A DNA stretch of 62,872 nucleotides from NCBI GenBank assembly GCA_020832565.1, contig JAFIEI010000017.1, positions 1 through 62,872 on the forward strand. Direction: 5' to 3'. The translations under genes were made by a program, and so were the position numbers. How positions within the stretch are numbered: the stretch's first letter is position 1; the number at the start of each line of letters is the position of its first letter. Below, one piece after another: positions 8,619-16,046 of this stretch. Under the pieces are notes generated by a model, which ran no database searches, was not told the DNA's origin, and worked only from the letters and a program-made list of their open reading frames with translations. The stretch comes from Salinarimonas sp. (GTDB lineage Bacteria > Pseudomonadota > Alphaproteobacteria > Rhizobiales > Beijerinckiaceae).

Positions 8619-9599
8619 TCACGGCTCACGGCGAAGGCTGCGCTGGTTGGCGGTCGCGAGACCACCGAAAGCACTGTCGCGCGATAGAGCCTGCGTCTCG
8701 CCCTCCGGCGAGGCGAAGAACAGCCCTGCGAGGACCGAGCCACCGCTGCCCGAGGGCGCGCGGCGCTGCTGCGATACCGTCCGCTCCTGCCACCCATTGA
8801 CCGCGAGCGGTGCTGCGCCGGTGACATCGGAAGCGGTATCGGCACCCACCGGCTCGGCCTGGGCAAAGCTCGCATGCGTCGCGGTTGTCTCATCCTGCGC
8901 CGGCGGCTCGGCCTCGGCCAGCATGGTGGCGCCGGGACGGGTATCCTGATCCGGCAATTGGGCCATCTGGCCGTCCGTGCGCAGCGTCGAGACGAGGACC
9001 TGGTCGTCGCTGCCGTCGACATGGGCCGGCCCGACGTAATCGACCTGCACCCGCCCGACGCCGTCCTGCCGGAAATCGAGCGCTTCGGCCACGGTTTTCG
9101 ACACATCGATGATGCGGTTGCCGTGGAACGGGCCGCGATCGTTGACGCGCACGATCAGCGAGCGGTTGTTCTCGAGATTGGTCACGCGTGCATAGCTGGG
9201 CAGCGGCATGGTCGTGTGCGCTGCAGAGATCGCATGCTGATCGAACACCTCGCCATTGGCCGTCTCGCGTCCGTGGAAGCCGGGGCCGTACCATGAAGCG
9301 AGCCCGCGATTGCTGTAATCCTCGTCGAGACGCGGCGTGTAGGTGCGCCCTGAGATCGTGTAGGAAGTCCCCACCATTTCGCGGCCACCGCCGCGGGGTA
9401 TCTCGCTGCCGTCGCTGACGACGAGCGGGCTGGCAGCGACACCCAATTTGGGGTCGACCTTCGCGGTCGAGGATTGTCCTGTGCAGTTGGCGAGAGCGAG
9501 GGCGAGCCCCGCAACCAGGACCACCTTCAAGGCACCAACGCGCGTACCCGTTACCTGATCGGCTTCGCGGCGCGTTCCGAACGCATCAGCATCTGGCAT
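8619..9599 (-). CDS. rlpA: Septal ring lytic transglycosylase RlpA-like lipoprotein
   Basis: A lipoprotein of 326 residues: the lipobox LALANC lies about 30-40 residues from the start. The double-psi beta-barrel domain has the family signature GLASWYGPGFHGRETANGE, then RVNDRGPFHGNRIIDVS with the catalytic aspartate. RlpA cleaves naked glycan strands and helps daughter-cell separation. The C-terminal half is low complexity (AEPPAQDETTATHAS) and no SPOR domain is evident. The ATG at 9599 follows AAAGG by five bases; a GTG lies six codons upstream. Confidence 0.9.
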   Translation of the reverse strand: MPDADAFGTRREADQVTGTRVGALKVVLVAGLALALANCTGQSSTAKVDPKLGVAASPLVVSDGSEIPRGGGREMVGTSYTISGRTYTPRLDEDYSNRGLASWYGPGFHGRETANGEVFDQHAISAAHTTMPLPSYARVTNLENNRSLIVRVNDRGPFHGNRIIDVSKTVAEALDFRQDGVGRVQVDYVGPAHVDGSDDQVLVSTLRTDGQMAQLPDQDTRPGATMLAEAEPPAQDETTATHASFAQAEPVGADTASDVTGAAPLAVNGWQERTVSQQRRAPSGSGGSVLAGLFFASPEGETQALSRDSAFGGLATANQRSLRREP

Positions 9600-9988
9600 G
9601 TCGACCTTTCCCGTCACGGCCCATACGAGAATGAGGCAGGGATTACGAATACGAAGTTAACCCGGAGCGGTCGGCGGCGTCAGCCCCCGAACAGCCTGGA
9701 CAGCGCCATACCGGATCGGCGGCAAATGGGTCAAAATTGCGGCGAAGCGCGCTGAAATCGGTTTCGGCACGCGCGGTCAAGCCCCGGAAAACTCTTGCGA
9801 AATTGTTAACGCCTATCCAGCGCAGCACGCCTATGCCGGATTTCTGCCATGATCTCAACCCTGTGGCAGAAAAACCGCAGGCGTCATGAAAAGCACTTGA
9901 AGTGATCTGCCAGGACGAAGGATGACCGCCGGCGCCATGCGCCAGCGGGCTCGCTCGGCAGAAGCCGCGAGGGCCTGCGCGGCGCGGT
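9600..9988. other. Intergenic region, no gene seen
   Basis: About 390 bases upstream of rlpA and downstream of the ParA/RHH pair. The only long open frame (minus strand, to about 10050) is low quality and overlaps the RHH gene. TTAAC half-sites occur near 9657 and 9808 but do not form a full spaced box. No clear terminator was found. Confidence 0.4.
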
Positions 9989-10315
9989 TCAGCCGTATGG
10001 CCCGTCATGACGCGCCTGATCCTCCATGAGCTGCTGGATCGAGCGCGCACCGCGTTGACGGAAGAGCATATCGAGGGCTTCTAGCATCAACGGGTGGATC
10101 TTGGTGCGTTCCGCATGGGCGATGTCCCGCAATTGGTCATAGACCGGTGGTTCGAGGTAAACCGACATCTGCTTCGCGCGCTGTTTCAGCGTCTTGGGAG
10201 CGGGTACCGGTTCGTTGGCGACGACGCGTGGGGGCGTTCTGTGCTCGAGAGCAACCGGCGCCGGCGCAGATGCGGCGACGATCGATCTGAGACTCACTTT
10301 ATGCAACTTTGACAT
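9989..10315 (-). CDS. Ribbon-helix-helix partition-type protein
   Basis: A 108-residue basic protein encoded directly after parA and overlapping it by 17 bases. Residues 50-100 contain the ribbon-helix-helix-like stretch KQMSVYLEPPVYDQLRDIAH followed by MLEALDMLFRQRG. The N-terminal 45 residues are Pro/Ala-rich and flexible. In ParA-RHH pairs the small protein binds centromere or operator DNA and stimulates the ATPase. The open frame extends upstream, but the ATG at 10315 begins the natural MSKLHKVSLRS start. Its exact role in this chromosome is inferred. Confidence 0.8.
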   Translation of the reverse strand: MSKLHKVSLRSIVAASAPAPVALEHRTPPRVVANEPVPAPKTLKQRAKQMSVYLEPPVYDQLRDIAHAERTKIHPLMLEALDMLFRQRGARSIQQLMEDQARHDGPYG

Positions 10316-10961
10316 TCGCGATGGCCTGACCCTTGCTCTGATTGTTGAAGTTGGTGCGCTTCTCGATCCAGCCCCAGAGCTTGCGCACCTCGCGTGCGGC
10401 CTGCCCCTGCGGATTGAATTCGGTGACGCCCTGCCCCATTCCGATCGCATCCTGATGGTCATTGCGCATCACGATGTTGACGTCGGGCAAAACGCCGAGC
10501 ACGGCTAATCCGTCGGCAGCATCGCGGTTGCGATAGCTGCGCGGCGGTGTCTGGTTGAGCACGAAGGCAAAGCGCTTCTCGAGCCGGTAGATGGCAGCCA
10601 GAGTCGGCTTGAAGGCCCGCAGATCGGCGGGCGTGGGGCGGCAGGGGATGACGCACAGATCCGCCGCGCGGATCGCCGACAGCGTGCCCGGGCTGTCGAC
10701 GCCGGGGGTGTCGATGAAGACGTAGTCGTAATCGTAGTCGCGCAGGCGTGCGACGACGTCGTCGAGCTGCGGGGCATCGATCTGGGCGACCTCGGGCCCC
10801 TCACCGTCACGATGCTCGGCCCAATCGGTGATCGTCGCCTGCCGGTCCATTTCGAGGATGCAGACGGAGCGCCCCTCCTCCATGGCCGCGATGGCGAGAT
10901 TGATGCACAGCGTACTCTTGCCGCTTCCACCTTTTTGCGTAACGAAAGCGATAGCTTTCAT
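10299..10961 (-). CDS. parA: ParA family ATPase
   Basis: A 220-residue deviant-Walker ATPase. The P-loop FVTQKGGSGKSTLCINLA with its signature lysine starts at about residue 5. The Walker A' aspartate region is VFIDTPGVDSPGT. It is the short ParA form without an N-terminal HTH. Such proteins segregate DNA or position large complexes on the nucleoid. It forms a two-gene unit with the RHH gene. A CtrA-type box (11092-11106) lies about 130 bases upstream, which suggests cell-cycle control. The gene is not close to any visible rep gene, so it is taken as chromosomal. Confidence 0.9.
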   Translation of the reverse strand: MKAIAFVTQKGGSGKSTLCINLAIAAMEEGRSVCILEMDRQATITDWAEHRDGEGPEVAQIDAPQLDDVVARLRDYDYDYVFIDTPGVDSPGTLSAIRAADLCVIPCRPTPADLRAFKPTLAAIYRLEKRFAFVLNQTPPRSYRNRDAADGLAVLGVLPDVNIVMRNDHQDAIGMGQGVTEFNPQGQAAREVRKLWGWIEKRTNFNNQSKGQAIANVKVA

Positions 10962-11028
10962 GATGATATCCCTTGTTTGCGTGAAGGCCGGGGCAGGTGT
11001 CGCGGGAAGAATTCTGCGCCCCTCCCCG

Positions 11029-11476
11029 TATCCGCCGATCCTGTGATCCACCGATACCGGGATGCCTGAGACGCAAGCTCGGCGAATATGGTTAACGAGA
11101 CGTTAATCTGCAGATCATTCGATCCGCCGATCCTTGGATGCAGGGATCAAGGGCGGCCGTCGCGCCCGAGCGCGGAAGGAATTCACTCGTCTTATCAAAT
11201 CATTGAAGCCGGAGATGCGCGGCAATTGCAGCCAAGCTCCCACGATCCGCCGATCCTTTGATCCGGGGATTGGGCCCGCATAGCGGCGCGAGCAGCCGGC
11301 GGCAATCTACCGATTCGCGGTCTGCGGCGATCGAATCCACGCTACTCGATTCGTCGATGCCGGCTCGCATCGGACGCCAAATCCTGCGATCGCGCGATCC
11401 CGTCATGCCTGGATCCCACACTCCCGTGATCCCGGCCCGGGAGGATCACATGATCAGCCGATCCCCGGATACGCCG
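11029..11476. repeat. Cluster of GATC-rich palindromic repeats
   Basis: Four blocks at 11029-11067, 11113-11150, 11244-11268 and 11381-11476 share the core ATCCGCCGATCCT, often followed by TTTGATCCGGGG or GTGATCC. Within each block GGATC and GATCC alternate, so each can fold on itself. The same core reappears inside the UbiH-type gene (50909-50960) and, inverted, in the CoA transferase gene (48131-48175). The cluster fills the space between the parA promoter region and the tRNA-Ser gene. Confidence 0.7.
11092..11106 (-). promoter_or_regulatory. CtrA-type box TTAA-N7-TTAA upstream of parA
   Basis: The bases read TTAACGAGACGTTAA on the plus strand. On the minus strand, the sense of parA, they read TTAACGTCTCGTTAAC including the next base. 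This matches the CtrA consensus TTAA-N7-TTAAC exactly. It lies about 130 bases upstream of the parA start. CtrA binding is established for this motif in Caulobacter and Hyphomicrobiales; its action here is inferred. Confidence 0.55.
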
Positions 11477-11553
11477 ACCTGCGCAAAAAGCGGCCCACAT
11501 AACCATTCGGCCCCTTCCCTACGCCGAAGCTTTTCGCTATCACCGCCCACAGT

Positions 11554-11643
11554 GGAAGGGTGGCCGAGTGGTTTAAGGCAGCGGTCTTGAAAACCGCCGT
11601 GCGGGCAACCGTACCGTGGGTTCGAATCCCACCCCTTCCGCCA
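11554..11643 (+). tRNA. tRNA-Ser (anticodon TGA)
   Basis: Acceptor arms GGAAGGG and CCCTTCC pair, followed by the discriminator G and an encoded CCA (11641-11643). The D-loop region TGGCCGAGTGGTTTAAGGC is serine-like. The anticodon stem-loop is GCGGT-CTTGAAA-ACCGC with anticodon TGA. A long variable arm precedes GGTTCGAATCC. The length of 90 nt suits a class II tRNA. A decayed mobile region begins immediately downstream. Confidence 0.97.
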
Positions 11644-11881
11644 GCACAACCAGAAACCCTTTAAATTATTGATATTTCTCGATTTTCGATGACGCACGAA
11701 GGCTCTCTCCCCACAGGTTTTCCCCACATATAAGCGGGGCTTGCATTTATAAGTTCCCGCCTGTGAGATACTCCCTATAATGGGAGCGCATTTTATTTGA
11801 CAAAGAGAATGCATTCAGAATATCGTTTTGTCAGCCTTGAGATTCCGATAGGCAACCCCATGCAACAGGAGACATCGCGCT
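11644..11881. promoter_or_regulatory. Leader of mobile region with a candidate promoter
   Basis: AT-rich sequence directly after tRNA-Ser. A perfect -35-like TTGACA lies at 11797-11802, with a weak -10-like TATCGT 18 bases on. This would place a transcript start near 11835, ahead of the small GTG-started gene at 11882. No duplicate of the tRNA 3' end was seen further on. Confidence 0.3.
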
Positions 11882-12055
11882 GTGTATACCTACCTCAAAC
11901 TCCCGGGCGTCTTTGCGGTATTCGGAGAGATTTCAAATAGAGCAACGTGGGGCGTTGAGATCGAAGACGGAGAACTCATGCTCTGGATTGGCAGGCTCCA
12001 TGTGATTTTCACAGGACCGGAGCGGCTGAGACGGGAGAGCGACTGTAGGAACTGA
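11882..12055 (+). CDS. Small hypothetical protein of the mobile region
   Basis: A 57-residue frame starting at GTG with AGGAGA about nine bases upstream. It reads VYTYLKLPGVFAVFGEISNR, then a segment ending IGRLHVIFTGPERLRR. A candidate promoter lies at about 11797-11825. It has alternating beta-type segments (GVEIEDGELMLWIGRLHVIF), as in many small phage or plasmid proteins, but I recognise no family. It is followed 13 bases later by the first GTGTAGT palindrome. Confidence 0.45.
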   Translation: MYTYLKLPGVFAVFGEISNRATWGVEIEDGELMLWIGRLHVIFTGPERLRRESDCRN

Positions 12056-12068
12056 GAGACGGGGAAAG

Positions 12069-12084
12069 GTGTAGTGGACTACAC
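12069..12084. repeat. Palindrome GTGTAGT-GG-ACTACAC, copy 1
   Basis: Perfect 7-2-7 palindrome followed by TTTTGG. It lies 13 bases after the stop of the small gene at 11882-12055. It could be a terminator hairpin with a short U run or a binding site for a dimeric repressor. Five related copies follow at 12144, 12175, 12222, 13630 and 14420. Confidence 0.75.
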
Positions 12085-12143
12085 TTTTGGAAGACACCAA
12101 TCATAGATGCCTGCGTTTTGCTCTGTGAGTATCTGAAGTATAA

Positions 12144-12160
12144 GTGTAGTCTCACTATAC
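12144..12160. repeat. Palindrome copy 2 (degenerate)
   Basis: GTGTAGT-CTC-ACTATAC, with one mismatch in the right arm and a three-base spacer. It lacks the downstream T run of the other copies. Confidence 0.55.
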
Positions 12161-12174
12161 CGATTAAATGATAG

Positions 12175-12190
12175 GTGTAGTGGACTACAC
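12175..12190. repeat. Palindrome copy 3
   Basis: Identical to copy 1 in its 16-base core (GTGTAGTGGACTACAC) and followed by TTTTCG. About 90 bases from copy 1. Confidence 0.75.
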
Positions 12191-12221
12191 TTTTCGTCGT
12201 TGCGGTCCTGTGTCGAGTAAG

Positions 12222-12237
12222 GTGTAGTCGACTATAC
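12222..12237. repeat. Palindrome copy 4
   Basis: GTGTAGT-CG-ACTATAC followed by TTTTGG. The right arm differs by one base from the perfect copies. Confidence 0.65.
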
Positions 12238-13020
12238 TTTTGGATGAAATTCGTTGTGTAGTAAGGGTTTGAAGGTCTCGACGAGGAAGGCAAGTTAATA
12301 GGTACCACTCCAGCCCTACCCCCGGTTCACATATATATACATTATTTAAGTTATCTCAGAGGTTCACAAGAGGCTCCGATAGGATTCCATAAAAGGACAT
12401 TCTTCTTCATGGAATATATCAGCTATAGAACCTCCTTCTTCGTACGTACGTACGTGGATATATAATCCATACTCCAAAATTGTTTATGGTGTCGTATACA
12501 CCAACGTGACTTCTACCGCTTCTAGGCCCTCAACCTACATTCCCCTTCAATCTTCCATAAGGCCACCCTCTATGCACTTCCACAGCCGCAAAGCTTCGTT
12601 CGGCCTTATCCGTTCACGTCTTCCCATCGACCCCGGTAACGAATACAGGGGAAGGGTGTCTTCTCTCGCAGAGCGACGGGACAACGGCTTTGTGTCTCCT
12701 CTGGACTTCCGGTTTGATCAAGTCCCGGCTTGTCCTATGGGTGACGACACCCGGCCTCTGTCTTGCGGCCACGCCGCATTGTCCCGGTCTTTGCTCGCCT
12801 GACATGCCCCGATAATTCCCCCGGGGTCCGCCTAAAATCGCCGTTTCGGGTCGAAGGGTACTCGACATACCCCAGGATCACTCTTGGCCGTTCTAGGCGA
12901 CCCCCGGGGGGATTGTAGGGGCATTCTGGGGATTGTGGTGAACCTTGGTTCGTCGCTGTGGATGTGTGCCGCTGTCTGACCCTGCCTCTGGGTTCTCAGA
13001 ACTATCATATGTCCCGATTA
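12238..13020. other. AT-richer non-coding stretch of the mobile region
   Basis: No convincing gene is present. A short CGTACGTACGTACGT run lies near 12440. The plus-strand frame at 12506-12802 is rich in Ser, Pro and Arg, has no ribosome-binding site and resembles nothing. Base composition is clearly lower in GC than the flanking core genes. Confidence 0.45.
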
Positions 13021-13470
13021 GGCGAGGATGAGAAGGGTTACGAATATGTAGCAACCCTTGGCGGCTGACGAAAAGAATACCCACAGAATTTCTGCGGGTA
13101 AAGGTAACCCAACTGTCCAACGACGAGAAGCAGGTTTATCCCACCAACCTGATTGGGGGGATACCATGTCGCTACCCTTGCTCAGACCAAGGGTAATCCG
13201 AACAAGAACGTCATTTCCGAAAGCGGTCTCTACAAACTGATCATGCGCTCCGACAAGCCTCAAGCCCGTGAGTTTCAGGATTGGGTCACCCGCGTCGTCC
13301 TCCCTGCTATCCGCAAGGATGGGATGTATGTCGATGCGCTTCGCCTTCTCGATAGTGACGAGATTAAAATCCAGAAAGTGGATAAAAATCGAGCAGAGGG
13401 AAGCAGGTTCCCTCGCTTCTGACGAGAAGGGACTTAATCGGATTGGCATTACCCTAAGTCAGGCTTAGGG
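13021..13470 (+). pseudogene. Bro-N antirepressor debris
   Basis: The frame from 13153 to 13422 encodes a recognisable BRO-N domain end: ISESGLYKLIMRSDKPQARE, then FQDWVTRVVLPAIRKDGMYV. Prophage antirepressors carry this module behind a LDxDEKG segment. Upstream, in different frames, are EDEKGYEYVATLGG (before 13064), ADEKNTHRISAGKGNP and NDEKQVYPTNLIGG, and SDEKGLNRIGI lies downstream. No single frame joins these pieces, and a stop directly precedes the TTG at 13153. The region is read as a frame-shifted mosaic of one or more antirepressor genes. Confidence 0.6.
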
Positions 13471-13629
13471 TAATCTTATTGGCATTACCCTCACTCCGGG
13501 TGATGGAAATGTCTGGCCGAAAAAATTTGAGAGGGGTAGCGTATCGCCCCGAGCGCCCGTTTCCCCCGTTGGCTCCTCTGAGGGCTGCATTCCCGATTAA
13601 GGGAGGGAGGGGGTCGGTCCTCCCCTTCG

Positions 13630-13644
13630 GTATAGTGACTACAC
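13630..13644. repeat. Palindrome copy 5, upstream of the recombinase
   Basis: GTATAGT-G-ACTACAC followed by CTTTTCGCCC. The spacer is one base, as in copy 6 at 14420. Copies 5 and 6 share their 3' flank CTTTTCGCCC and bracket the serine recombinase gene in the same orientation. Confidence 0.7.
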
Positions 13645-13755
13645 CTTTTCGCCCTGTGTCTTCCGGTCTGTAATGATCACAACGAACGTTGACGATTCGT
13701 ACAAGTCGCGATATCCTCTCCTCAGTCTCGCAATACGTCAGGGGAGATCAGGGCT

Positions 13756-14409
13756 ATGCAGCGTTACGTCACCTACCGTCGCGTATCGACAGAAGACCAA
13801 GGCAAGAGCGGTCTTGGTCTCGACGCTCAGGACCGTGATATCCGCATCTACCTCGACACCTACAGCCCTGAGCCTTGGGAGATCGTTGGGGAGTTCGTCG
13901 ATATCCAGAGCGGTAAGGACGACGACCGCCCCGAATTGGAGAAGGCAATAGCCCTCGCGAAGAAGCACAAGGCAACGCTCCTCGTCGCCAAGCTCGACCG
14001 CCTGTCTCGCAAGGTCGCTTTCATCGCGGCCCTGATGGAAGACAAGCGTCTCTCCTTCCGTGTCGCTTCCATGCCCTATGCCGACAAGTTCCAGCTTCAC
14101 ATCTACGCTGCCCTCGCTGAACAGGAACGCGAATTCATTTCAATCCGCACCAAGGCCGCCCTTCAGGAAGCCAAGGCGCGGGGCAAGACCCTAGGCGGTC
14201 TCAGGGATGCGACCATGAAGCGGAATGAGGTCTGGAAGAACCTAGCCGATGCGAGAGCAAAGAAGCTGGAAGGGATCGTCAAGCCACTCAGGGACAAGGG
14301 GGCGACGTTGCGCGATATTGCCCAGGCCCTGAATAGCGCAAGCATTCCGACCGCTAGAGGTGGGGTCTGGTATGCGTCTTCCGTTAAAGCTGTCCTCGAC
14401 CGTCTGTGA
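13756..14409 (+). CDS. Serine site-specific recombinase (resolvase/invertase family)
   Basis: A 217-residue recombinase. The catalytic serine is in [20 protein letters not shown]. The downstream arginine pair is in [14 protein letters not shown]. The long E helix [20 protein letters not shown] leads to a C-terminal HTH that ends [20 protein letters not shown]. Family members perform resolution, inversion or integration through 2-bp staggered cuts. It is smaller than the large integrases (about 450-550 residues). GGGGAG lies about ten bases before the ATG. It is the only intact recombination gene of this region and is bracketed by palindrome copies 5 and 6. Confidence 0.92.
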   Translation: MQRYVTYRRVSTEDQGKSGLGLDAQDRDIRIYLDTYSPEPWEIVGEFVDIQSGKDDDRPELEKAIALAKKHKATLLVAKLDRLSRKVAFIAALMEDKRLSFRVASMPYADKFQLHIYAALAEQEREFISIRTKAALQEAKARGKTLGGLRDATMKRNEVWKNLADARAKKLEGIVKPLRDKGATLRDIAQALNSASIPTARGGVWYASSVKAVLDRL

Positions 14410-14419
14410 TGCGGCACTG

Positions 14420-14434
14420 GTGTAGTCACTACAC
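14420..14434. repeat. Palindrome copy 6, downstream of the recombinase
   Basis: GTGTAGT-C-ACTACAC followed by CTTTTCGCCC, ten bases after the recombinase stop. With the flanking G and C it can form an 8-bp hairpin before a short T run, so a terminator role is possible. The same motif upstream of the gene argues for a more general role. Confidence 0.7.
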
Positions 14435-14819
14435 CTTTTCGCCCACCAATTCGGCATGACCGCTAGTCAATCAACCCAAGCGTTCTCTCTGTAAACCTCT
14501 GAGGCGAGTAGGGCTAGAGCTTTTCGCTCCCGCCGTCTTGAAGGCTCCTGTATCCAGCGGTGACCCCCAGGGGCTTACAGAGGGAACACGGTACCTGTTG
14601 CGGTATCTCGTGTGATCTCATATTCGTGATCAAGACCTTTTGTTTCGGTTTCTTTGTCATCCCTCGGGGGTGTCTTCCCGTGATTAAATTCAAGAGGGAA
14701 GCCACCCCCATTTTTATGCAGAATGTGCGTGTTATTGGCACAAAGCAGGGATGGAATGTGGATGCCTCTAGGTCTTATCACTTGTAAATCGTTTTTTAAT
14801 TCAAAGGAAAGTTGAAACT
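14435..14819. other. Non-coding stretch, nothing recognised
   Basis: AT-richer sequence between the recombinase and the HNH-like gene. The plus frame at 14560-14787 is cysteine- and glycine-rich and has no ribosome-binding site, so it is not accepted. Confidence 0.4.
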
Positions 14820-15242
14820 ATGCCCCGCTCGATCAAGAAGACAGTTACGCTTCTGGCTTTAGACGAAAAATACCGAGAGATTTTGTTGGTCCCCATCTCC
14901 AACGTCCCCGACAGGTTCGCGTTGGTTCACCCGGAAGACTATGAAGCTCTCAAGAGCGAGTATACAGGAACCCTGTGCTTCTACGCAGATGCCGTCCATT
15001 GCATCCGGCGACGCTCAAATGAAAGCATTCGACTCGCTCGCGTGATTACCGGCGCACAAGACACCCACTATGTTCGCCACGTAAATCTCGACAAATTCGA
15101 TTTCAGACGCGGAAACCTTGCTTTAGTCGCGAAAAAGACCGCCGCAAAGCGCAAGCCAATCCCACGCCCCTCCCGCGATTACCTCAGAGAATTTGACATA
15201 CTCGGTCCTATCGGCCCTGAAAGCTTGTCATTCGCTCTCTGA
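14820..15242 (+). CDS. HNH/AP2-endonuclease-like hypothetical protein
   Basis: A 140-residue basic protein with an AAGGA sequence eleven bases before its ATG. Its middle shows YVRHVNLDKFDFRRGNLALV, which resembles the vdHiN..klDnRr.NLr.v core of phage HNH/AP2 homing-type endonucleases. The first histidine pair is altered, so catalysis is doubtful. The N-terminal half (LLALDEKYREILLVPISNVP) is of unknown fold. It lies in the mobile region near the serine recombinase, where such proteins are common. The family assignment is tentative. Confidence 0.6.
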   Translation: MPRSIKKTVTLLALDEKYREILLVPISNVPDRFALVHPEDYEALKSEYTGTLCFYADAVHCIRRRSNESIRLARVITGAQDTHYVRHVNLDKFDFRRGNLALVAKKTAAKRKPIPRPSRDYLREFDILGPIGPESLSFAL

Positions 15243-15294
15243 TTCACAATGCGGCACAGCCGCTATAGACACCGAAACAAAGGAATCTCTCAAC

Positions 15295-15588
15295 ATGGTT
15301 GTACGTTATCAATCTACCGGTCAGGACGTTGCCAATAACGATCCGTCCCTTACCGGCTCCCCTACAACCCATTACGACCTGAAAGCTCACGCCCCGGAAG
15401 TTACAACCCACTTCATGCCCCGGGCTCCGTCTCATTCGGTCTTGCATGAAGCCAGGGACGTTAGCGATCTTGTGAACAATATTGTCAATGGGTCTGGTCA
15501 CCGGGTAGACCCGTATTCAGCCCGTGATACCGACTTTGTGGACATTAACGAGACGCGCACCATCACAGGCGGTCGCGTTTCACCGTAA
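15295..15588 (+). CDS. Small hypothetical protein of the mobile region
   Basis: A 97-residue acidic to neutral protein starting at ATG 15295, with AAGGA upstream. It is rich in H, D, S and T (DLKAHAPEVTTHFMPRAPSH) with no membrane segment. I recognise no family. It follows the HNH-like gene by 52 bases on the same strand, so the two may be cotranscribed. Confidence 0.5.
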   Translation: MVVRYQSTGQDVANNDPSLTGSPTTHYDLKAHAPEVTTHFMPRAPSHSVLHEARDVSDLVNNIVNGSGHRVDPYSARDTDFVDINETRTITGGRVSP

Positions 15589-16046
15589 CGAGGGTGTCGC
15601 CCGGCTTAATGAAGTCGAGGATCGTTTTCAGCTCTGTGCGCCCGTCCCGCAAGCGTCCAAATGCCTTCTCTTCGCAGATGACATCGCATCCTCCTGTCTA
15701 AGGCGCTCAACCTGAATCACCGTGTCCTGCGACGGAGAGGGCACACGGATCGTCCCTTGTGAACATCTCCTCAGGGTGTACCCAACCCAAACGCTAGCAT
15801 CTTAGGATCGCTCCCAAGTTCGAAGCGAACAGGTCTAATGCCGCGGTGTGAGCAACGCAAAACCGGAGCTGAAACCGGAAACGACGTCGGCTAACTCACC
15901 TAGGGGCACGGGGAGAAGTGGCAATCCTGTGGCCAGCTGCGCAAACTGCCGCCTCAGCTTGTTGACAATCGCTTCCTCACTGACCTTTGCATTTGCAAAC
16001 AGCTACACGTGCGGCTAGCTTCCTACCCAAATTTTCGGGGGAAAAA
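15589..16046. other. Non-coding stretch before the methylase gene
   Basis: About 460 bases without a supportable gene. A short plus frame to about 15715 continues past the preceding gene but has no start signal. GGGGGA at about 16036-16041 is the ribosome-binding site for the next gene. Confidence 0.4.

Noticed and set aside
9643-10050. Minus-strand frame between rlpA and the RHH gene
   Set aside because: Low-quality composition, overlaps the RHH gene end and has no start signal.
12069-12237. CRISPR array
   Set aside because: The repeats are short palindromes with irregular spacing (75, 31 and 47 bases) and no cas genes are near.
12506-12802. Plus-strand frame of 98 codons in the mobile region
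   Set aside because: No ribosome-binding site and no recognisable domain.
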